The position numbers and the translations under genes are program-made. The notes under the pieces are model-generated. The model saw only the letters and a list, made by a program, of their open reading frames with translations. It did not search any database and was not told where the DNA came from. Shown here in pieces: positions 1 through 8,457 of a stretch of 64,000 bases of DNA (the first letter of the stretch is position 1; each line of letters starts with the position of its first letter). The DNA is taken from contig NZ_CALGPY010000004.1 of NCBI RefSeq assembly GCF_937959485.1, positions 1 to 64,000 of the forward strand, written 5' to 3'. Source of the DNA: an uncultured Campylobacter sp. GTDB lineage: Bacteria; Campylobacterota; Campylobacteria; Campylobacterales; Campylobacteraceae.

Positions 1-3000
1 CCGCTCTTTAAGCTGGCTAAGCTTGCGGCACGGGTTTCTGCGAAGGATTTGGTATTAGAATTTACGCGCGCGCTAGGAGCCGAGGAAACATCAAAGCCTA
101 AATTTAGATAATTGCCGCTTTGATAAATTTTAGGGCTGTAGCTTAGACTTACCCCTACATTTAGCGTTGCGTGCATATTGGCTACGTTAGGAGCTATAAG
201 GCTGCCGCTTCCTTGCTTATTGATTAGATGAATCTCGCTGCTTGGATTAATCGGACCGCTTACTCCGCTGATATAAGCCGTGATATTGTTTACGTTGCTT
301 AGATCTGTGTTAGCGGTAGGATCGCTTAGGGTAAGCACGCTATCGCCTGCTCTAATAGAGCTAGGAAGGAAGAAATTTAACTTGTCAAAACCGCTAATAT
401 TTTTAGCGCTTAAGGAATTTACTGCCGCAGGAGAGCTATTGCTAGCTCCTATGTTAAGGGTGTTGCCGCTACCGCTTGCGCTTATTGAGCCTACATTGTG
501 ACCACTGATAAAATTTAACGTATTATTTGCGCCTGCTGCATGGATATTTCTAGCGTTAAAATTCTTATCCTCCCCCGCTTTGCCTATGTCTATGTTATTT
601 CCGCTAAGACCGCCGGCACCAAGATACTTCTGCAGCTCATCCGCATCGAAATCCCCATTTATGCTCTCGTTAGTCTTAATAAGCTTTTGGATATAAAGTT
701 CCTTCTCATCCTCGCTTATATGCATACCGCCTATGTTTCTGCTAAAGGTATTGGCATCTTTTATGACATAGTTTTTATTTAGCTGAGTTACGTAGCCTTT
801 ATCTTTAAAGCGCGGATCATATCCGGTAAATTTACCGCCTCCGCTTTTATAGGCAAGTGTGTATTTCTTATTATCGCCATTTGGATAGCTTGCATTGTTT
901 AAAGCATTAAATTCGCTTGTCGAGTTTACAAATATATCGGTACCGCTTAGATCAGTATTGCCAGAACCTGTCAAGCTTAAAGCTCTTTTAGCATTTGATG
1001 AAACGTCGTTTTTAATCTCGCTAAGAGAAGCTAAGTTGAATTCTAATTTATTGAAATTTGCAAAATTCCCTGCATTTAGGCCATTGCCGGAGTTTGAAGA
1101 TAGGATATTTAGGCTATTGCCCGAATTGCTAGCGTTTGCACTAGATACGCCGTATATCGTGCCTGCTACGCTACCGCTTCTGAAATTTACTACGTTGTTG
1201 CTGCCGCTAGCGGCTTCCGCTGCGTATACGTTGCCAGCAACTTGCGTGTTGCCGTTTAAATTTACAGTGTTGGAGGAGGCGGTGCCGCTAGCCTTTCCGC
1301 CGTATACGCTTCCGCCTACGTTTACCGAGTTAAGAGTTATGGTGTTGGAAATCGCGCTGTTTCCCTTGCCGCCTACCGCCATTGCTCCTACGCTGCCGTT
1401 GTTTATCGTTACGATATTGGACTTAGCTTCTCCGTTGCTAGTATTGCCTCCGTAAATGCTATTGTGGATTATCGTAGCATTCGTAGTTACGCTATTATCG
1501 TGGACGTCCCCGCCTCCGCTACTGCTATGAGTGATGCCTGCATTTACATACCCCACGTCTATTCCGCTTGCTTCGAAGGTTACGTGGTTATTATAAATTT
1601 CTTGTGGGGTAGCGGAATTTGAATACCCGCCGTCGATCTCGCCTATGCTGCTTCCGCCCTTGATCTTGGCGTAGTTATCGTGGATGCTGTTGCTTCCGTC
1701 GGTAGCGTCGTCTCTGCCCGAGCTTATGTTTTTGCCGCCTAGATTGCCTGCACCCTCTTTTACTATTACGGTGTTTCCTTTATTGCCGAATAGCTCAGTA
1801 GCGCCCGCAGCCTTGTTGGAATTTTGATTTTGCATTAGCTCACTTTGATCGAAGTTGGGATCTATCCAAGAGCGAGTTAGTGTGCCTTTCTGCATGATTA
1901 AATTCTTGCTGTTTTCGACCTCGATCGTAGTGCCGGTGATTTGATAGTGGTCTTTGTCGGTAATCGTATAAATTTGATTATCTTGCACGGTTTGTGCGGC
2001 TCTAGTGATCGTGCCGCCGCCTGAATTATGTATCAGATAGTACTTTCCTTCGCCAAGATCTGATTTTATACCCTCTATCTTTGTACCGTTTAAATTCGTA
2101 TTACCATTAGTGGTTAGAGTAAGCGGCGCATCCGCTTCGATCGTGGAGTATAAATCATTGAAATTTATAGAGCCGAAATTTTTAATGTCTTTAGCTTTTT
2201 TAATGCCGCCGCCGACCCAATTTTCTATATGTAAGGTATTAGTTTTATCCGTAGGCTTATTGCTGCCGTAGATTGTACCGCTTATAGTGCCGCCTCTAAA
2301 ATTTACGTTACTATTTTCGACGCTGCCGCTTGTAGCGTAGCCCGCAAAGACGTCTCCTGCTATCGTCGTTCTTTCTTTATTGATATAAACGACTGCGTTT
2401 TTGACGCTTCCTGCACGTGCGCCATAGACATTGCCGCCTACGTGCACGCCTTTGTTGGAGTCTGACGCTCCTAGAGTAACTCTATCGCCGTCCGATTCGC
2501 CTGCAATGCTGTTTGCTGCCGCGACATCGCCTTTTACTGTACCTTTTATAAGATCAACTACGCTTCGCGAGCTTGAGGCGCCGCCCAAAGAGCCTGTGAC
2601 GCTGCCTACGATTGCATCGTCGTTGTTGATTTCTACGCGATTTGCACTCATTACGCTAGCGCTATTTGCTTGACCGCCTACTACTTGGTAATTTTGCGCT
2701 TTTAGTCTTGCGTTTATGGTTACGGAGTTTGCACTAGAGTTTCCACTTCCGCCCGCTGCGCCCCAAATTCTACCGTTTCCGTTTAGAGTGATAGTATTTG
2801 TGCTGCCATAATAAGGCACCGTTATATTGACGCTATTGTAGCTGCTTTTTCCCGTGGAGGATTGAGCGCCGAATATATCGAAGTTCCCTCTAAATGTGCC
2901 GCTTTTGATAGTTATTCTATTCGATACGGCATCACCGCTACCGCTTACTATGCCGCCTACGATTACGTTTGTAACGGAGCCGTTACCGATAGTGCCTCCG

Positions 3001-3611
3001 TCGATTGTTACGGCGTTAGAGGAGGCTTCTTTGTCCGCTCCGCTTCTGCCGCCGATGATATTATAATGTCTATTTGAGCTGCCGCCGAAGTTATCGGCAT
3101 TTCCCGTAATTTCGGCGCCGTATTTCACGAAAACCTGATTTCGCGTCGCTTCGCCTTCGTTGCCCGTTTTTGACGCCGCTATGCCTTGCCCGCCTACAAC
3201 CAAATTTACCTTAGAGCCGTTTTCCAAGCTCACGTAATTATCCGATACCCCCTTGGCCTCGGCGCCTATTGCGATACCCACGTAAGCGTTTGCGCCTCTA
3301 ATCGTAAGTCTATTGTTGGAGGCGGAGTTTAACTCGGTAAAGCCCGAAATTCCATCGCCGCTTCCTCCGCCGTAAATCACGCTGCCAGAGTAGTCCGTCC
3401 CGCCGCTTGCAACGCCCGTAATCGTCGTAATATTGCCGTTCGGGCTGGTGCTACCGCTGCCGCTAGTATTGCCGCTAAATCCCGCCGAATAGAGGTTATT
3501 ATGGGTATGGATAAGCGGCGGATTAGAATCTGCATTGCAAAGCGCTTGTGCGGGCGCTAGTGCGAGCACCGCTGCGAGGCTAAGCATAGAGGAACAGATG
3601 GATTTTTTCAT
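1..3611 (-). CDS. large autotransporter/adhesin, N-terminal part (runs off the left edge)
   Basis: One uninterrupted reading frame runs leftward from an ATG at 3611, preceded by AAAGGATC, to the window edge: about 1,203 codons with no stop. Residues 1-25 form a signal peptide (MKKS, hydrophobic core, APAQA). The mature part is built from Asn/Ser/Thr/Gly-rich repeats in which motifs such as VYGGK, GTIYG and NVVVGG recur every 20-50 residues, the usual look of a beta-helical passenger domain. No membrane barrel is in view; if this is a type V autotransporter, it lies outside the window. Functions known for such proteins are adhesion, aggregation or biofilm formation at the cell surface. A TatA-independent Sec route follows from the signal peptide. 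A TATAAT box at 3644-3649 could drive it. Filamentous-haemagglutinin-like secretion by a partner is the alternative. Confidence 0.8.
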   Translation of the reverse strand, partial: MKKSICSSMLSLAAVLALAPAQALCNADSNPPLIHTHNNLYSAGFSGNTSGSGSTSPNGNITTITGVASGGTDYSGSVIYGGGSGDGISGFTELNSASNNRLTIRGANAYVGIAIGAEAKGVSDNYVSLENGSKVNLVVGGQGIAASKTGNEGEATRNQVFVKYGAEITGNADNFGGSSNRHYNIIGGRSGADKEASSNAVTIDGGTIGNGSVTNVIVGGIVSGSGDAVSNRITIKSGTFRGNFDIFGAQSSTGKSSYNSVNITVPYYGSTNTITLNGNGRIWGAAGGSGNSSANSVTINARLKAQNYQVVGGQANSASVMSANRVEINNDDAIVGSVTGSLGGASSSRSVVDLIKGTVKGDVAAANSIAGESDGDRVTLGASDSNKGVHVGGNVYGARAGSVKNAVVYINKERTTIAGDVFAGYATSGSVENSNVNFRGGTISGTIYGSNKPTDKTNTLHIENWVGGGIKKAKDIKNFGSINFNDLYSTIEADAPLTLTTNGNTNLNGTKIEGIKSDLGEGKYYLIHNSGGGTITRAAQTVQDNQIYTITDKDHYQITGTTIEVENSKNLIMQKGTLTRSWIDPNFDQSELMQNQNSNKAAGATELFGNKGNTVIVKEGAGNLGGKNISSGRDDATDGSNSIHDNYAKIKGGSSIGEIDGGYSNSATPQEIYNNHVTFEASGIDVGYVNAGITHSSSGGGDVHDNSVTTNATIIHNSIYGGNTSNGEAKSNIVTINNGSVGAMAVGGKGNSAISNTITLNSVNVGGSVYGGKASGTASSNTVNLNGNTQVAGNVYAAEAASGSNNVVNFRSGSVAGTIYGVSSANASNSGNSLNILSSNSGNGLNAGNFANFNKLEFNLASLSEIKNDVSSNAKRALSLTGSGNTDLSGTDIFVNSTSEFNALNNASYPNGDNKKYTLAYKSGGGKFTGYDPRFKDKGYVTQLNKNYVIKDANTFSRNIGGMHISEDEKELYIQKLIKTNESINGDFDADELQKYLGAGGLSGNNIDIGKAGEDKNFNARNIHAAGANNTLNFISGHNVGSISASGSGNTLNIGASNSSPAAVNSLSAKNISGFDKLNFFLPSSIRAGDSVLTLSDPTANTDLSNVNNITAYISGVSGPINPSSEIHLINKQGSGSLIAPNVANMHATLNVGVSLSYSPKIYQSGNYLNLGFDVSSAPSARVNSNTKSFAETRAASLASLKS

Positions 3612-4117
3612 ATATTGATCCTTTAAAATTCATAAAGTTTGCGATTATACATAAAAATAGATCAGTTTGCAATATGAAAATCACTGATCGGTTTTTAAAA
3701 GAGGGGGGGCTTCATTTGTAATTTTAAGTAATAAAAATTCACTCTTTGTGCAGAATAAATTCCTGGCTATGAAATTTAATCCTTTTTTTGGGGGGGGCAT
3801 TTTGAGCGGATTGCAAGTGGTAAAAAATCCTAGCAAGAGGATTTTTAGTAAAATTTGAAATAATAAAAATCTGAGCTAAATTTATTTTAGCAATTTCAAG
3901 CTGCCATGGAATTTATGCAGGGTAAATTTTTAAACGAGCGGAATTTTTTATAAATGCCGTTTCGCCCGCGAAAAAGCTTTTTTGAAAAATTTAAACAAGC
4001 AATATTGCGCGATAAATTTTATGTGATCCATGGCTGCAAGAGCTAAAGCATAGCAAGCAGGAGATAAAATTTACGAGATAAATCTTGCGTGATAAATTTT
4101 AAAATAAGCCGCAAATC
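3612..4117. other. spacer with two poly-G tracts
   Basis: This 506-base spacer has no convincing gene. It holds a G7 tract at 3703-3709 and a T7G8 run at 3783-3797, both upstream of the adhesin, and several degenerate GATAAATTTTA words between 4010 and 4105. Homopolymeric G tracts are the main source of phase variation in Campylobacter, but seven or eight bases is at the short end of what is known to slip, and neither tract lies inside a recognised gene or between a -10 and -35 box. Confidence 0.6.
3644..3649 (-). promoter_or_regulatory. candidate -10 box of the adhesin gene
   Basis: On the minus strand the sequence reads TGTATAATCGC, a consensus TATAAT with an upstream TG, 33 bases before the start codon. 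Campylobacter sigma-70 promoters need little more than this. Confidence 0.5.
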
Positions 4118-4921
4118 CTACAAGAAGCTGTAAATTCCATCTAGCAAGAAATATCTTTTATCCGCAGCGCCGTGATAAAATGGATTAAAAGTTCCCTCGT
4201 ATGCCTTTTCAAAAAAGCCTTCTTTGCTTAGCTTTATAAGCTCTGCATTGACGAAATCCAGTAGCTCTTTATTGCCCTTCTGCACGCCAATACCCATGAA
4301 ATCGGGCTTGCCTAGAGTTTTAAGCGGTACTTCTACCTCGCTATCGACTACTGGATATGCCATTGCGATGAGATTATCGGTCGCGTAGGCGTCCACGTCG
4401 CCGTCTTTTAGCATGCGGTAGCACTCTCTAGCGATCTTGCAAAATGTAAAATTTCCAAAGCCTTCTTGTTTAAAAAATGCCTCGCCCGTACCGCCGCTTT
4501 CGAGTAAAATTCTCTTCTCTTTCAGATCGGCTAAGGATTTTATTCTATCGGCCTTGCGGGTTAAAACTCCAAGATTTACCGAAAAATACGGTGTTGAAAA
4601 ATCGATCTGCTGCGCACGTTCAGGCGTAATGGTAATCGTAGCGATGACGATATCTACGCGGTTGTTTACTAATGCTGGAATTCTATCCTCGACCTTCATC
4701 GGCACAAGTTCGATTCTGCCGCCTTTTTCGCCGAAAAGATCATTTGCTATGGCCTGTGCCATCGTAACTTCAAAGCCCTCGAAAGTTCCATCGTTTAGCT
4801 CGCTAAAAGGAGGCTGTCCGTCGTAAACGCCGATGCGAACGACGCCTTTTGATCTTATCTGTTCCAGACTATCGGCAAAAGCAACGATAAATGGTAGCAA
4901 CATTGCAAGAAGCAATTTCAT
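4118..4921 (-). CDS. amino-acid ABC transporter substrate-binding protein, paralog 1
   Basis: A 267-residue periplasmic binding protein of family 3 (SBP_bac_3; the PEB1/CjaA/FliY group). A signal peptide ends near residue 16 (AFA). Family landmarks are GVVRIGVYDGQPPF at the start of lobe 1, GFEVTMAQAIA, and ERAQQIDFSTPYF, the segment carrying the ligand-contacting region before the hinge. It is the last of three tandem paralogs and shares with them an almost invariant stretch (NKELLDFVNAELIKLSKEGF) and the unusual C-terminus YFLLDGIYSFL. No permease or ATPase gene is adjacent, so it must use a transporter encoded elsewhere or act as a ligand sensor. The substrate cannot be read from sequence; a polar amino acid is likely. 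Confidence 0.9.
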   Translation of the reverse strand: MKLLLAMLLPFIVAFADSLEQIRSKGVVRIGVYDGQPPFSELNDGTFEGFEVTMAQAIANDLFGEKGGRIELVPMKVEDRIPALVNNRVDIVIATITITPERAQQIDFSTPYFSVNLGVLTRKADRIKSLADLKEKRILLESGGTGEAFFKQEGFGNFTFCKIARECYRMLKDGDVDAYATDNLIAMAYPVVDSEVEVPLKTLGKPDFMGIGVQKGNKELLDFVNAELIKLSKEGFFEKAYEGTFNPFYHGAADKRYFLLDGIYSFL

Positions 4922-5022
4922 GGCAAATCCTTAAATTTAATATCTCTTCCGCTTTCAAACGAAGCGGGAAATTTTATTTACTAAAATTCTAAAAGCTGGA
5001 CTTAAAAATTTAAAGCAAGCTC

Positions 5023-5829
5023 TTAGAGCATATTATAAATTCCATCTAGCAGAAAATATTTCTTATCCGCCGTACCGCGATAGAATGGATCAAAGCTCTG
5101 CTCGTAGGCTTTTTTGAAAAAGCCCTCTTTGCTCAGCTTGATGAGCTCTGCATTGACGAAATCAAGTAGTTCTTTGTTATCTTTCTGCACGCCGATGCCG
5201 ATGAAATCGCTAGGACCTAGGTTTTTAAACGGCACTTCCAAAGTATCATCGATGACGGAATATGCAAGCACGATGAGATTGTCGTTTATATAGCCGTCCG
5301 CATCGCCATTTCGAATCATTTCGTAACATTCCTTAGCCGAAGCGCAATGGCCTAAATTTTTAAATCCCTTGGTTTTGAAAAATTTCTCTGCTACTGTCGC
5401 GTCGCCTTCGAATACGATCTTTTTATCATGAAGCTGCGCGATATCGGTAAAAGCGTCGGCTTTGCGCGTTAATACGCCTAAATTTACGGAGAGGTATGGG
5501 AGGGAGAAATCGATCTTTCTTTTTCGTTCGTTGGTGATGCTAAATAGACCGATAACCAAATCAAGCTTATTTGCCTCTAAAAATGGAATTCTATCGTTTA
5601 CGCTTAGTGGGATGAACTCGATTTTGCCCTCTTTTTTGCCGAAAATTTCTTTAGCAATAGCGTTTGCAAGATCGATCTCAAATCCTTCAAATTTGCCGCC
5701 GCTAGACTCGCAAAGCGGCGGATGAGCATCGCGCACTCCGATGCGAATGACGCCGTTTTGTCTGATTTGATCTAGGCTATCGGCAAAAAGCGCCGCACAA
5801 AGTAAAAATATAGCGATAAATACCCTCAT
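5023..5829 (-). CDS. amino-acid ABC transporter substrate-binding protein, paralog 2
   Basis: A 268-residue family-3 binding protein, the middle of three tandem paralogs. The signal peptide ends around residue 16 (LFA). Lobe 1 begins VIRIGVRDAHPPLCES; note a Cys in the first binding loop and another at HCASAKEC. The ERKRKIDFSLPYLS segment and NDNLIVLAYSVIDD are conserved against paralog 3. The C-terminal third is nearly the same as in paralogs 1 and 3, while the ligand-cleft loops differ, which is the pattern expected for duplicated receptors that have diverged in specificity. It is separated by about 100 bases from paralog 1, so it is probably cotranscribed. Confidence 0.9.
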   Translation of the reverse strand: MRVFIAIFLLCAALFADSLDQIRQNGVIRIGVRDAHPPLCESSGGKFEGFEIDLANAIAKEIFGKKEGKIEFIPLSVNDRIPFLEANKLDLVIGLFSITNERKRKIDFSLPYLSVNLGVLTRKADAFTDIAQLHDKKIVFEGDATVAEKFFKTKGFKNLGHCASAKECYEMIRNGDADGYINDNLIVLAYSVIDDTLEVPFKNLGPSDFIGIGVQKDNKELLDFVNAELIKLSKEGFFKKAYEQSFDPFYRGTADKKYFLLDGIYNML

Positions 5830-5964
5830 TCCCTATCCTTTATCGTTAAATCTCAACGTTATTCTAGCGAAAATAAGGCAAAAAGAACTAAAATTTTATG
5901 AAAAATTGAATTTATTTTTTGAAAACTGAGTGATTGAATGAGATTTTAAAAGATTTTTTGAAAT

Positions 5965-5992
5965 TTAGCGGGTTTTGTACTAAACCCGCTAA
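5965..5992 (-). terminator. intrinsic terminator-like hairpin after binding-protein paralog 3
   Basis: TTAGCGGGTTT (5965-5975) pairs perfectly over 11 bases with AAACCCGCTAA (5982-5992) around a 6-base loop. It begins 4 bases after the stop codon of paralog 3 on the minus strand. The following run is ATTTC, so the U tract is short; it may attenuate rather than fully stop transcription into paralog 2. Confidence 0.6.
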
Positions 5993-5996
5993 GTGT

Positions 5997-6803
5997 TTAT
6001 AAAAGGCTGTAAATTCCATCTAGCAAGAAATATTTTTTATCCACCGCCTTTTTGTAAAACGGCTCGAAAGTTTCGTTGTATGCTCTTTCAAAAAAGCCCT
6101 CTTTGCTTAGCTTGATTAGCTCAGCATTCACCAGTTCTAACAGCTCTTTGTTGCCCTTCGAAACGCCCACGCCGATAAATTCTGTAGGTCCCAGCGTCTT
6201 AAAAGGCACGTCCATCGTCTTATCCATGATCTCGTAAGCAAGCACTATTATATTATCGTTTACGTAGGCGTCGGCTTGGCCGTTCTTTACCATCTCGTAG
6301 CACTCCTTTGTAGTAGCGCAGCGCATTAGATTGTCGAATTTTTCCTTTTTAAGATACATCTCCGGAGCCGTTGCATTGCCCTCTACTAAAATTTTCATAT
6401 CTCTAAGTTGCGAAATATCGCTGATCGTATCCGCTTTGCGGGTCAGCACGCCGAAATTTACGGAAAGATAGGGGATCGAGAAGTCGACGTGCTTACTGCG
6501 CTCGGGCGTGATGATGAAGGTTCCGATAACTAGATCGACTTTGTTATTCACCAAAAAGGGTATGCGTTCGCCTGCCGCAACTGGGATAAATTCTATCTTG
6601 CCGCGCCCTTCACCAAATACGCTTTTACTAAGCGCTCTTGCTAACGAAATTTCAAACCCCTCGAATTCGCCGTTCTTGGATTGACTAAGCGGCGGGCGAC
6701 CCTCTCTTACGCCGATTCTGATCGTACCGCTTTGTTTAATGCCCTCAAGGCTATTTGCAAAAAGCCCCGCACAAAACAAAAATAATGCAAAAAACAACTT
6801 CAT
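5997..6803 (-). CDS. amino-acid ABC transporter substrate-binding protein, paralog 3
   Basis: A 268-residue family-3 binding protein and the promoter-proximal member of the three-gene array. The signal peptide ends near residue 16 (LFA). Landmarks are GTIRIGVREGRPPL, GFEISLARALS, ERSKHVDFSIPYLSVNFGV and NDNIIVLAYEIMD. A strong ribosome site (AAAGGAGC) precedes the start. A hairpin separates it from paralog 2, while the spacer between 1 and 2 has none. It has the most divergent C-terminal block of the three (GVGVSKGNKELLELVNAEL), so it is probably the oldest branch of the duplication. Confidence 0.9.
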   Translation of the reverse strand: MKLFFALFLFCAGLFANSLEGIKQSGTIRIGVREGRPPLSQSKNGEFEGFEISLARALSKSVFGEGRGKIEFIPVAAGERIPFLVNNKVDLVIGTFIITPERSKHVDFSIPYLSVNFGVLTRKADTISDISQLRDMKILVEGNATAPEMYLKKEKFDNLMRCATTKECYEMVKNGQADAYVNDNIIVLAYEIMDKTMDVPFKTLGPTEFIGVGVSKGNKELLELVNAELIKLSKEGFFERAYNETFEPFYKKAVDKKYFLLDGIYSLL

Positions 6804-6942
6804 TTTTTGCTCCTTTTCTTTGAAATTTATATAATGATATCAAAATAAAACTGTTATTTGTGCTAATAGTTTTCAAATAGCAATTGCTTAAATGTGTGTT
6901 TATGCGCATTCTCTCGCAGTAATTGGAATTTAGATAGTAAAT

Positions 6943-7449
6943 TTATGGTTTTTCGCCAACTTCTACGATTTTGCTTAGCACGTATTGTTCTAGCTCGCGT
7001 CTAGGCACGTCGTTTTTGAGCGCTTCGTTGTAGATATTTTCGACTATGCGGCTGTATTTTTCGTAAGGAAAGTAGAGGAAATGGTTCGCCCACGCGCGTT
7101 TGATGAGCTCATGCGTTAGCTTTTTTCTAGCCCACGCTTTGAAGCAATCAAAGCCGATAAAAACCGCCGACGTCGTCATAATCGTAAATAAAATGGAGAA
7201 GTGAAAGTCGATCTTTTCGAACATCGCGTGCGTCAGCGTTATCAAAAACATTACGCAGATGAATGCGAAGCAGGCGAAGATCACGTAGGATTTGCCGTAG
7301 TTAAATTTAAAATTTAGCTTCGAAGGATCGACGAGCATTCCGTCGTTAAACTCGGCGTTGGCTTCGAGCAGATCGCGGAAAAGCACGGGTTTATGCGATA
7401 CATGAAACATAATTTCTAAAAGCTTATCTTTAAAATTTGATTTATCCAT
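6943..7449 (-). CDS. small membrane protein of unknown function
   Basis: 168 residues that I do not recognise. Residues about 53-75 and 82-104 are hydrophobic and should span the inner membrane; the N-terminal 50 residues and the C-terminal 60 would lie on the same side, probably the cytoplasm. The C-terminal part is Tyr/Lys/Glu-rich and helical (KYSRIVENIYNEALKNDV). The start has a good ribosome site (GAAGGAAA). A TATAAT box lies at 7474-7479 on the minus strand, back to back with the start region of the transaminase gene. Confidence 0.7.
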   Translation of the reverse strand: MDKSNFKDKLLEIMFHVSHKPVLFRDLLEANAEFNDGMLVDPSKLNFKFNYGKSYVIFACFAFICVMFLITLTHAMFEKIDFHFSILFTIMTTSAVFIGFDCFKAWARKKLTHELIKRAWANHFLYFPYEKYSRIVENIYNEALKNDVPRRELEQYVLSKIVEVGEKP

Positions 7450-7473
7450 CGGGTTTCCTTCGATTTTTGCGGC

Positions 7474-7479
7474 ATTATA
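7474..7479 (-). promoter_or_regulatory. candidate -10 box of the unknown membrane protein gene
   Basis: The minus strand reads GATATAATGCC, a perfect TATAAT 25 bases before the ATG at 7449. Confidence 0.45.
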
Positions 7480-7532
7480 TCTTAAATTAAATTGTTATAA
7501 GATAAAATGGTGCGAAATTTCAAGGAGCGATT

Positions 7533-8411
7533 ATGTTTGAAATCAGCGGAATGAGTGGCGACGAGATAGTTTATATTAACGGCAAATTTTGCAAGGTCAA
7601 AGAGGCCGCGATAAGCCCTTTTGATCGCGGTTTTGTGCTCGGAGACGGCATCTATGAAGTAGCGCCCGTGGTAAATTCTAAAATTTGCGACAGAGCGGAT
7701 TTTTGGGAGCGCTTTGAGCGCAGCGCCGCGCAGATCGAGCTAAAAATTCCATATTCTCGCGAAAAATATGAGAAAATTTTATATGAGCTCATCGCGCGTA
7801 ACGGCGTGAGCGAAGGCGCTTTCTACACCCAGATCACAAGAGGTGCGGCGATGCGGGATTTTGATTACGTCCGCGGCATAGAACCTAGCGTCTTCGCCTT
7901 CGTCTATAGCACGCAAATTTTTGATAATCCGCTCGCAAAAGAGGGGATCGAGATCGTAAGCCTGCCCGAGATTCGCTGGCATAGGCGCGATATAAAATCG
8001 ATCTCGCTTTTAGCTCAGTGCATCTTAAAGCACGAGGCCCACAAGGCGGGCGCTTATGAGTGCTTTTTGATCGAGGACGGGCTAGTTACCGAGTGTTCGA
8101 GCTCCAGCGCGTTTATCATTAAAGATGACGTTCTGATCACGCGGCCGCTTTCAAACGACATACTGCCCGGCATCCGCCGCAAGGTGATCTTGGGCCTTGC
8201 TGAGCAGGCGGGGCTTAGCGTGCAGCAGCGGGCGTTTGGAATGAGCGAGGTTTATGAAGCCGATGAAGCCTTTATAAGCGCGGCGACGCTGATGGTGCTG
8301 CCGATCGTAAAAGCTGACGGCAGGCAGGTCGGCGGCGGTGCGGTCGGCAAATACGTACCGCGCCTGCGCGAGATGTATGCCGCGCGGCTAAGAGCCGAAG
8401 CGGGACTGTAA
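7533..8411 (+). CDS. dat: D-amino-acid aminotransferase (class IV PLP enzyme)
   Basis: 292 residues, the usual length for class IV transaminases. The N-terminus has the D-alanine transaminase hallmark VYINGKFCKVKEAAISPFDRGFVLGDGIYE; RWHRRDIKSISLLAQ carries the Lys that forms the Schiff base with PLP; EDGLVTECSSSSAFI and GIRRKVILGLA bind the PLP phosphate. The DIKS motif and the absence of branched-chain transaminase features favour D-alanine/D-glutamate interconversion for peptidoglycan over IlvE. A start at Met7 is possible, but CAAGGAG sits correctly for the ATG at 7533. It lies alone, divergent from the preceding gene and convergent with DUF3137. Confidence 0.87.
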   Translation: MFEISGMSGDEIVYINGKFCKVKEAAISPFDRGFVLGDGIYEVAPVVNSKICDRADFWERFERSAAQIELKIPYSREKYEKILYELIARNGVSEGAFYTQITRGAAMRDFDYVRGIEPSVFAFVYSTQIFDNPLAKEGIEIVSLPEIRWHRRDIKSISLLAQCILKHEAHKAGAYECFLIEDGLVTECSSSSAFIIKDDVLITRPLSNDILPGIRRKVILGLAEQAGLSVQQRAFGMSEVYEADEAFISAATLMVLPIVKADGRQVGGGAVGKYVPRLREMYAARLRAEAGL

Positions 8412-8427
8412 TAGGGCGGTCAAATTT

Positions 8428-8455
8428 AGCCCGTTAAATTTAAATTATGCGGGCT
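8428..8455. terminator. possible bidirectional terminator between dat and DUF3137
   Basis: AGCCCG (8428-8433) and CGGGCT (8450-8455) form a short stem around an AT-rich loop in the space between two convergent genes, with T-rich flanks on both sides. The stem is only six pairs, so this is a weak call. Confidence 0.3.
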
Positions 8456-8457
8456 GA

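Noticed and set aside
3681..3800. 39-codon minus-strand frame beginning ATG directly before a C8A7 run and containing the second G tract
   Set aside because: There is no ribosome site before the ATG and the sequence is homopolymer-driven; the tracts are described as spacer features instead.
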